Assembly (NCBI GenBank): GCA_963746825.1
Contig: CAVVCU010000005.1
Span: 248,001 to 312,000 of the forward strand
Source of the DNA: JACVRW01 sp963746825
GTDB taxonomy: Bacteria; Actinomycetota; Thermoleophilia; Solirubrobacterales; Thermoleophilaceae
DNA: 64,000 bases
Direction of reading: 5' to 3'
The notes below the pieces were generated by a model, which saw only the letters and a program-made list of their open reading frames with translations, was not told the DNA's origin and searched no databases. The translations under genes were made by a program, and so were the position numbers. Numbering within the stretch: position 1 is the stretch's first letter; each line of letters starts with the position of its first letter. Below are positions 58,303-64,000 of the stretch, piece by piece.

Positions 58303-60170
58303 GACGGGGGCACGTCGAGCGCCGGGTTTCGGTCGAAGAAGCCCACCGGCTTGAGCCAGAACGACACGGTGTCCACGGGCATCACCGGCCACTCCTCGGG
58401 GCGCGTGACGTGGTGCAGGCCGAACACGTACCAGAGCACGACGTCGGCGTTCTCGATCGGCCGGTTCTGCTCGGTCCACGCCGGTAGGCCGGCGTCGGCC
58501 TCGGCCTGCACGGGGAACTCGCCGCAGGGCCAGCGCTCGTGCTCGGAGTAGGGGGTGACCCAGAGCGTGTGGCCGATCACCTGGGCGCGGCGGAACACCG
58601 GCGACGCGGAGTCCATCATGGCCGGAAAGCAGCCGCCGGGCACGAGCTTGTAGCCCACCGGCGTGCCGAGACGGTTCTGGACGTTGTCGTTGACGACCTT
58701 CCAGGCCCGCTGGGTGTGCCAGTCGTAGTCCTGCTTGCCCTCCGCCTCGGTGCGCAGCGGGGTCGAGCGCTGGACGATGCCCAGCCCGTCGGGGTTGTCG
58801 GGTCCCGTGGGCAGCGCCTCCGACTCGGTCATGTGCACGGTGTTGGCCTCGCCGTCGATGTCGAGATCCAGTCGCGCCACGAGGAAGTGCTGGTGCATCG
58901 GCGCGTACGTGCGCTCGTCGACGAGCGTTCCGTAGGGCGGCTGCTCGCCCTCGGGGAAGCTGGTGGTGACCATGATCCCCGTGGCGCGCACCTCGCATTC
59001 GATGTTCCCGTCCTGGTAGAAGCGCCAGTAGACGAGGTACTCGTAGTTGGCCACCGTGGCGTGGAAGGACACCACCAGCCGCCGCGAGCGCCGCACCTCG
59101 GCGCCGGCCACGGAGTCGACGTGCTTCCACAGCACGGCGTCGTCCTCCTCGTGGATGCAGATGGCGTTCTTGACCGTGCGCGGCTCGCCCTTGGAGTCGT
59201 GAAGCACGGCGTCGAGGTAGGTGATCTCGCCGAGGCAGTCGCAGCCCAGCTCGAGCGAGGTGGTCATGAAGCCGAGGCCCCACTCGCCGATGTCGAAGGC
59301 CGTGCGCCGCATGTGGTCGGCCGTGGGGTCGCGGTAGGGCACGATCATCTCGGCGAACGACATCCGATGGGCCACGGGGCGCACCCGTCCGTCGTCCTCG
59401 TATCCCAGGGTGTGGATCACGAGGCCCTCGCGCGGGTTGAAGCCCAGGCGCATCGACCAGCGCTGCCACTCGAGGCCGTTGCCGTCGAACTGGAAGGAGA
59501 CCCCCTCGGGTTGCCTGACCTCGAGCGGCTTCACATCGGTGCGCAGCTCCTGGCCGGGCACGAGCCCGGGGACGTACTCGCCCATCGTCTTGGGGCGGTC
59601 GCCCACCGGCACCTCCTCGATCTCGAGCAGCTCCATCGAGTTCACGTCGACCACGAAGGTCAGGCCGCTGAGCGGGTTCGCGTACGGGTTGGAGCCCTTC
59701 GAGTCGCGCACCCAGACATCGGTCCAGCCCACGCGCCGGCCGCGGAAGCGCTCGTCCACCAGGTGGGCGCCGTAGGCCCAGGTGTCGAAGAGGACCAGGT
59801 CCAGGTCGTGGATGCCGTAGCGCGCGAGCGCCTCGATCACGCGCGGCTCCTCGGCGAGCGCCTCGTTGCACTCGTAGAACTCGTCCTCGGTGAAGTTGGC
59901 CTGCTCGCCCGGCCGGTGCTCCCAGCTCACGACGGCGTCGTCGGTGAGCGAGACGCGCGCCTTGTAGGTCTGGCCGTCGTCGCGGTTCCAGCACGTCACC
60001 AGGGCCTCGCGCGCCGGTGGCTCGCTCCCCTGCAGCGCCTCCTTGGAGGGCTCGCCGAGCTCGATGATGCCGAAGCGCCAGCGCGGCGGCTCGACCTCCT
60101 GCTCGCGGCGCAGGATGGACACGACCTCGCGTATCTCGCCGGCCGACAGGGGGTCGAGGGGGTGCGCCAT
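58299..60170 (-). CDS. Copper-containing primary-amine oxidase
   Basis: This 623-residue protein has no signal peptide, so it is cytosolic. It shows the topaquinone precursor motif TVANYEYLVYW (Tyr of NYEY), the catalytic Asp region FDTWAYGAHL-like and DPLSAGEIREVV N2 domain start. Copper ligands appear as the HQHFLVARLDLDIDG pair and HHVTRPEEWPVMPVDTVSFW. Family enzymes oxidise primary amines to aldehydes with release of ammonia and hydrogen peroxide. It is the first gene of a five-gene minus-strand operon and is divergent (38 bp) from an ATP-grasp ligase gene. Confidence 0.94.
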   Translation of the reverse strand: MAHPLDPLSAGEIREVVSILRREQEVEPPRWRFGIIELGEPSKEALQGSEPPAREALVTCWNRDDGQTYKARVSLTDDAVVSWEHRPGEQANFTEDEFYECNEALAEEPRVIEALARYGIHDLDLVLFDTWAYGAHLVDERFRGRRVGWTDVWVRDSKGSNPYANPLSGLTFVVDVNSMELLEIEEVPVGDRPKTMGEYVPGLVPGQELRTDVKPLEVRQPEGVSFQFDGNGLEWQRWSMRLGFNPREGLVIHTLGYEDDGRVRPVAHRMSFAEMIVPYRDPTADHMRRTAFDIGEWGLGFMTTSLELGCDCLGEITYLDAVLHDSKGEPRTVKNAICIHEEDDAVLWKHVDSVAGAEVRRSRRLVVSFHATVANYEYLVYWRFYQDGNIECEVRATGIMVTTSFPEGEQPPYGTLVDERTYAPMHQHFLVARLDLDIDGEANTVHMTESEALPTGPDNPDGLGIVQRSTPLRTEAEGKQDYDWHTQRAWKVVNDNVQNRLGTPVGYKLVPGGCFPAMMDSASPVFRRAQVIGHTLWVTPYSEHERWPCGEFPVQAEADAGLPAWTEQNRPIENADVVLWYVFGLHHVTRPEEWPVMPVDTVSFWLKPVGFFDRNPALDVPPS

Positions 60171-60208
60171 CGGCCGGGCAGACTATCCGTCGTACAATCG
60201 CCCGCGCC

Positions 60209-61690
60209 ATGGCCGAGACGAGGACCCTGCGCGGGATCTCCGAGATCCGGGGCTTCTTCCGCACCAACGAGACGCCGATCCACTTCATCGCGCCGACCGC
60301 GTTCAACCTGCTGGGCATCGACCGCTGGGTGCGCAACTTCTTCTTCGTCAACTACTTCGACTCCTTCGAGGGCACTCACCCGCGCGTGTCGGTGCCCGAG
60401 GAGCGCCCCCACCCTGAGTTCGAGTCGAGCGAGGACGTGTGCCACTACCTGCTCGAGCACGAGCAGGTGCTCGATCTCATTCGCGCACGGGGGCCGGGCG
60501 GCAAGGCCGTGTTCGTGTTCTTCGACGAGGAGACCGAGGGCCTGGCGGCCAGGGCGGGGCTCGAGGTGGCGCTTCCCTCGGCCGAGCTTCGCCACCGCCT
60601 CGACTCCAAGATCGTGACCACCCAGCTGGGCGACGAGGCGGGCGTGCCGAGCGTGCCCAACACGCTGGGCCGGGCCGAGAGCTATGAGGAGCTGCTCGCG
60701 CTGGCCTCCGAGGCCGGCCTGGGCGACAAGCTCGTGGTGCAGACCCCCTACGGCGACTCGGGCAAGACGACCTTCTTCATCGGCTCGAAGGAGGACTGGG
60801 AGGACCACGCCAAGGACATGGCGGGCCAGGAGCTCAAGGTCATGCTGCGCATCAACCCGCGGGCCCTGGCGGTGGAGGCCTGCCTCACGCGCCACGGCAC
60901 GCTCGTGGGGCCGCTGATGAGCGACCTCACCGGCCATCCAGAGCTGACGCCCTACCAGGGCGGCTGGTGTGGCAACGACATCTCTCCCGACGTGGTCTCC
61001 CCAGAGCTGCGCGAGCGCGCACGCGAGCTCACCCGCAAGCTCGGCGACCGCCTGGCCCAAGAGGGCTATCGCGGCTGCGTATGCGTCGACTACCTGGTCG
61101 ACGCGGACGCCGGCGAGCTCTATCTCGGCGAGCTCAACCCGCGCCTCAGCGGGATCAGCTCCATGACCAACGTCAGCGCGCCCGCCTACGCCGACATGCC
61201 GCTGTTTCTCTTCCACCTGCTCGAGTACCTGGACGTCGACTACGACATAGACATCGACGACATCAACCGGCGCTGGTCGGGTCACGCCGAGAGCGACGTG
61301 TGGAGCCAGCTCGTGCTCAAGGAGCCCGGCGCCGCGGTGGAGATGCTCACCGCCGCCCCCCAGACCGGCATCTGGCGCTTGCAGGGGGACGGCGAGCGCG
61401 CGGCGGGCGCGAGCCCTGGATCTCCCGGAGAGCCCGGGATCGCCTTCAGCCGCTGGGGCAACGACTGGCACAGCCTCCACGACGACACGGAGGGCTTCTA
61501 CCTGCGCGTGCTCGCCGCGGGCGACTACCGCTACAAGGGAGCGGACCTGGGCATCCTCGTCACGCGCTGTCGCCTCCAGAGCAACGACAACGAGCTCACC
61601 CCGCGCTGCCGCGAGTGGATCGACGCGATCCGTTCGCAGTTCGCCGGGACGGCGGCCGATGCCGTAGGCGCCGTGGCGCCCCTTAAGTAG
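60209..61690 (+). CDS. ATP-grasp superfamily ligase (carboxylate-amine ligase-like)
   Basis: The 493-residue protein has an ATP-grasp domain at about 120-330. SKIVTTQLGDEAGVPSVPNT leads into it, LVVQTPYGDSGKTTFFIGS supplies the ATP-binding Lys and glycine-rich loop, and ELKVMLRINPRALAVEACLT, CVCVDYLVDADAGELYLGEL and NPRLSGISSM supply Mg2+ ligands (Glu and Asn of ELNPR). The C-terminal part (about 350-480) is not recognised. Such enzymes form amide or thioester bonds through acyl phosphates. Its divergent, 38-bp spacing from the copper amine oxidase operon hints that it acylates the amine substrate or a product. Confidence 0.82.
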   Translation: MAETRTLRGISEIRGFFRTNETPIHFIAPTAFNLLGIDRWVRNFFFVNYFDSFEGTHPRVSVPEERPHPEFESSEDVCHYLLEHEQVLDLIRARGPGGKAVFVFFDEETEGLAARAGLEVALPSAELRHRLDSKIVTTQLGDEAGVPSVPNTLGRAESYEELLALASEAGLGDKLVVQTPYGDSGKTTFFIGSKEDWEDHAKDMAGQELKVMLRINPRALAVEACLTRHGTLVGPLMSDLTGHPELTPYQGGWCGNDISPDVVSPELRERARELTRKLGDRLAQEGYRGCVCVDYLVDADAGELYLGELNPRLSGISSMTNVSAPAYADMPLFLFHLLEYLDVDYDIDIDDINRRWSGHAESDVWSQLVLKEPGAAVEMLTAAPQTGIWRLQGDGERAAGASPGSPGEPGIAFSRWGNDWHSLHDDTEGFYLRVLAAGDYRYKGADLGILVTRCRLQSNDNELTPRCREWIDAIRSQFAGTAADAVGAVAPLK

Positions 61691-61704
61691 GGTCCGTAGG
61701 CACC

Positions 61705-62052
61705 ATGGCCCAGACCAAGCGCAAGCGCACCCGAAAGCACCGCGGCACCCCGGCCGGCACGATCGAGCGCGCCGGGCGCACCGGCCGTCCCCAGACGCGC
61801 GAGGACGCCAAGAAGATCGCCCGCGACCGGCGCAGCGAGCGGCTCAGCAAGCCGCCCAGCTGGCGCAGCGCGATCAACCGCGCGGCGATCGCCGCCGCCG
61901 TGTTCGGCGTGCTGCTGGTGATCCTGTTCGACCGCGATATCGCCCAGGGCGCCGCGCTCGCGGCCTTCATGTTCGTGCTCTACATCCCGCTGGGCTATGC
62001 CACCGACACGATGATCTACCGCTATCGCCAGCGAAAGCAGGGAGCTGGGTAG
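61705..62052 (+). CDS. Small basic membrane protein
   Basis: The 115-residue protein has a very basic N-terminal half (TKRKRTRKHRGTPAGTIERA ...) and two membrane helices at about 57-75 and 80-102 (AAIAAAVFGVLLVILF, AALAAFMFVLYIPLGY). No family is recognised, although a basic tail plus two helices recurs next to hisS/MBL genes in actinobacteria. It is separated by 14 bp from the ATP-grasp gene and 2 bp from the MBL gene, so it is in the same transcript as the latter. Confidence 0.75.
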   Translation: MAQTKRKRTRKHRGTPAGTIERAGRTGRPQTREDAKKIARDRRSERLSKPPSWRSAINRAAIAAAVFGVLLVILFDRDIAQGAALAAFMFVLYIPLGYATDTMIYRYRQRKQGAG

Positions 62053-62054
62053 CG

Positions 62055-62693
62055 ATGGACGTGCGCATGTTCACGGTCGGCCCGGTGGCCGAGAACACCT
62101 ACATCTTCCGGCGCGAGGGCTCCGATCGCGCGCTGATCATCGATCCGGGCGACGAGGCCGACAAGCTGCTGGGCGCCATCGACGCGCTCGGCGTGACGCT
62201 CGACGGCATCCTGCTCACCCACACACATTTCGACCACGTGGGGGCGGTGGCGCCGGTGGCCAAGGCGACGGGGGCCGAGGTCTGGGTGCCGGAGGCGGAG
62301 AAGTTCGTGTTGGACGACATCATGGCCTTCGTCCCCTGGCCGGGCTTCGGGCCCTTCGAGTCCTACGACGCGGAGCACACGCTCAGCGGCGGCGACAAGC
62401 TGGAGCTGGCGGGCTTCGAGATCGACGTGCTCTTCACGCCCGGTCACAGCCCCGGGCACATGACGTTCTCCATTCCCGACGAGGGGGTGGTGTTCTCGGG
62501 CGACGTGCTCTTCGAGGGCTCCGTGGGGCGGACCGACCTTCCCGGCGGTGACTGGGGCACCCTGCTCGAGTCGATCCGCGGCCTGGTCGACGGCCTCCCG
62601 GAGGAGACCACGGTCTACCCCGGCCACATGGGCATCACCAGCCTCGGCGCCGAACGGGCCGGCAACCCGTTCCTCGCCGAGCTCACGCGGTGA
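62055..62693 (+). CDS. MBL-fold metallo-hydrolase (glyoxalase II-like)
   Basis: The 212-residue protein has all metal-binding motifs: THTHFDHVG (HxHxDH), HSPGH, GDVLFEGSVGRTDLPGG and YPGHMG. Its start VGPVAENTYIFRREGSDRAL and GDEADKLLGAIDALG segment match YcbL-type hydroxyacylglutathione hydrolase-like proteins. It is soluble. Glutathione is generally absent in actinobacteria, so another thioester such as one of mycothiol or CoA may be the substrate. Its stop overlaps the GTG of hisS by 4 bp, a common pairing in this phylum. Confidence 0.9.
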   Translation: MDVRMFTVGPVAENTYIFRREGSDRALIIDPGDEADKLLGAIDALGVTLDGILLTHTHFDHVGAVAPVAKATGAEVWVPEAEKFVLDDIMAFVPWPGFGPFESYDAEHTLSGGDKLELAGFEIDVLFTPGHSPGHMTFSIPDEGVVFSGDVLFEGSVGRTDLPGGDWGTLLESIRGLVDGLPEETTVYPGHMGITSLGAERAGNPFLAELTR

Positions 62694-63934
62694 GCTCCAA
62701 GCTCCAGGCCCCTCGGGGCACCTTCGACGTCCAGCCCGACGACGCCGAGCGCCGCCTGCTCCTGCTCCACGACGCCGACGAGCTCCTCGCCCGCGCCGGC
62801 TACGACCCCTTCGAGACCCCGGTCTTCGAGGACACCGAGCTGTTTGCCCGCGGGGTGGGGGAGTCGACGGACATCGTCCAGAAGGAGATGTTCACCTTCA
62901 AGGACAAGGCGGGCCGCTCGCTCACGCTGCGGCCCGAGGGCACCGCCGGGGTGTGCCGCGCCTACATCGAGCATGGGATGCACAAACAGGCCCAGCCGGT
63001 GAAGCTCTGGTACCGCGGCCCCTTCTTCCGCCACGAGGCTCCGCAGGCAGGGCGCTTTCGCCAGTTCACCCAGGTGGGCGCCGAGGCGCTGGGCTCCGAC
63101 GATCCCAGCCTCGACGCCGAGCTGATCCTGCTCCTGGGCGAGCTGATCGAGCGCGCGGGGGCGGGCCCGGCGCGGCTTCGCCTGTCCAGCCTGGGGACTG
63201 CCGAGACCCGGGCGGCCTACCTCGAGGAGCTGGTCGCCTTTCTGCGCGCGCGCGAGGAAGAGCTGTCGGGCGAGGTCCGGGCGCGGCTCGACCAGAACCC
63301 GCTCCGGGCCTTCGACTCCGACCACCCGGGCACGCGCGCCGTGATGGCAGAGGCGCCCAGGCTGCTCGATCGCCTCGATCCCGATGACGCCGAGCACTTC
63401 GCGGGAGTCCGCGCCCTGCTCGACGCCGCGGGTCTCCCGTACGAGCTCGACTCGACGCTCGTGCGCGGCCTCGACTACTACACGCGCACGGTGTTCGAGT
63501 TCGAGTCCGAGCGTCTCGGCGCACAGGCCGCCCTGGGCGGCGGCGGGCGCTACGACCGCTTGGTGGAGGAGCTCGGCGGGCCGCCCACGCCGGGCGTCGG
63601 CTGGGCGGCGGGCATCGAGCGCATCCTCCTCGCATCCACCCGGGAAACGCCGGCTCGCGCCCGGGTGTACGTGGCCCTGGCCAAGCCCGGGCTGAGCGCG
63701 GACGCCTTCGCGCTGGCGCGTGTGCTCCGCGGCGAGGGGGTCCGGGTGGAGATCGAGCAGGCCGGGCGCTCGCTCAAGGGACAACTCAAGCACGCCGATC
63801 GCATCGGGGCCCGGATGACCGTGATCCTGGGAGATTCGGTAGACGTGAGGGACATGGAGACCGGAGATCAGCGCTCGGTGGCCGGTGTGGAGGAGGCAGC
63901 GACCATGGTCAGGGAAGCGATGAGTGCGTGTTGA
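62690..63934 (+). CDS. hisS: Histidyl-tRNA synthetase
   Basis: The 414-residue class II synthetase starts at GTG 62690. Motif 2 is KLWYRGPFFRHEAPQAGRFR, the His-specific loops are LVRGLDYYTRTVFEFES and ALGGGGRYDRLVEELGGPPT, motif 3 is GVGWAAGIERILL, and the anticodon-binding domain occupies about 325-410. The N-terminal APRGTFDVQPDDAERRLLLL and TLRPEGTAGVCRAYIEHGM are typical. The stop overlaps the start of aspS, giving the usual hisS-aspS order. Confidence 0.96.
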   Translation: MSSKLQAPRGTFDVQPDDAERRLLLLHDADELLARAGYDPFETPVFEDTELFARGVGESTDIVQKEMFTFKDKAGRSLTLRPEGTAGVCRAYIEHGMHKQAQPVKLWYRGPFFRHEAPQAGRFRQFTQVGAEALGSDDPSLDAELILLLGELIERAGAGPARLRLSSLGTAETRAAYLEELVAFLRAREEELSGEVRARLDQNPLRAFDSDHPGTRAVMAEAPRLLDRLDPDDAEHFAGVRALLDAAGLPYELDSTLVRGLDYYTRTVFEFESERLGAQAALGGGGRYDRLVEELGGPPTPGVGWAAGIERILLASTRETPARARVYVALAKPGLSADAFALARVLRGEGVRVEIEQAGRSLKGQLKHADRIGARMTVILGDSVDVRDMETGDQRSVAGVEEAATMVREAMSAC

Positions 63935-64000
63935 AGGCCCCGCGCGCGAACCGCTACCGCGATCACTGGGCGGGCGACCTGCGCGCGTCCGAGGTCGGTC
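63928..64000 (+). CDS. aspS: Aspartyl-tRNA synthetase, N-terminal start (3' truncated by window edge)
   Basis: A frame starting at GTG 63928 (or TTG 63931) overlaps the hisS stop and remains open to the edge. It encodes KAPRANRYRDHWAGDLRASE followed by VG. The RDHWAGDLRxSxVG pattern is the conserved beginning of bacterial aspartyl-tRNA synthetase (as in RTHxCGELxxxxVG). Only about 24 residues are visible, so the call leans on this motif and the hisS neighbourhood. Confidence 0.85.
   Translation, partial: MLKAPRANRYRDHWAGDLRASEVG

Noticed and set aside
57031..60351. Single 1106-codon minus-strand frame spanning the M20 gene and beyond
   Set aside because: Only the last 423 residues look like a protein. 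The upstream part is the out-of-frame reading of the amine oxidase, which has its own in-frame TPQ and copper motifs.

Overview
The window is a dense, very GC-rich chromosomal segment with short gaps, many 4-bp ATGA/GTGA overlaps and frequent GTG/TTG starts. Gene content points to an actinobacterium, most likely of the Thermoleophilia/Solirubrobacterales type. This rests on the DICT-domain regulators, DUF1844 next to MTA phosphorylase, a secreted CAP protein, actinobacterial holin-like/DUF3618 proteins and a TrkA-like pair. It is an inference from gene content, not from an rRNA gene. I see no rRNA, CRISPR array, prophage or intact insertion sequence.

Region 1 (1-12572) is mostly plus-strand and housekeeping-like: the end of Rex, a GCS2-family carboxylate-amine ligase, a DUF1844 protein, MTA phosphorylase, a membrane pyrophosphatase of the K+-independent sequence type, a secreted CAP-domain protein, two APC permeases with C-terminal USP domains separated by a 57-aa membrane protein, two TrkA-type RCK proteins and a ferredoxin-reductase-like flavoprotein. 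Region 2 (12551-22169) holds a MerR-DICT regulator divergent from an ECF-type sigma factor plus a DUF2236 oxygenase, tRNA-Gln(CTG), a heterodimeric ABC exporter with an SRPBCC gene, three small envelope/LEA-like proteins and an EAL-DICT protein whose 5' end is frameshifted. Region 3 (22254-31405) carries an OmpR-type two-component system, an NfeD/stomatin pair, a ChaB-like protein, a membrane-fused PLC-like protein, an aldo/keto reductase, DUF202, a membrane protein and a formylglycine-generating enzyme.

Region 4 (31402-46091) is accessory. It has response regulators, a frameshifted MalT-like LuxR ATPase and a frameshifted NarL regulator, small stress-type proteins (DUF6325, SHOCT, DUF1269), a glycosyltransferase, a class-V aminotransferase, a CNMP-thioredoxin-reductase-like fusion overlapping an MFS exporter, and a LacI regulator flanked by two paralogous RibD/DHFR-like reductases with a perfect 24-bp palindrome. 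It ends in a scar of two gene fragments.

Region 5 (46092-49353) is the most unusual. A two-TM, membrane-anchored protein with a serine-recombinase-like cytoplasmic domain that has lost the expected catalytic serine is divergent from a secreted, C-terminally anchored Pro-rich protein whose extracytoplasmic core resembles sigma-70 region 4. A tRNA-Met(CAT) follows.

Region 6 (49452-64000) contains a secreted GH15 glucoamylase, a formimidoyltransferase-type protein and a UBP zinc finger. It also has a minus-strand amine catabolism operon (copper amine oxidase, M20 peptidase, C45-like hydrolase, aldehyde dehydrogenase, multicopper oxidase) divergent from an ATP-grasp ligase. The plus-strand end is a small membrane protein, an MBL hydrolase, hisS and the start of aspS.
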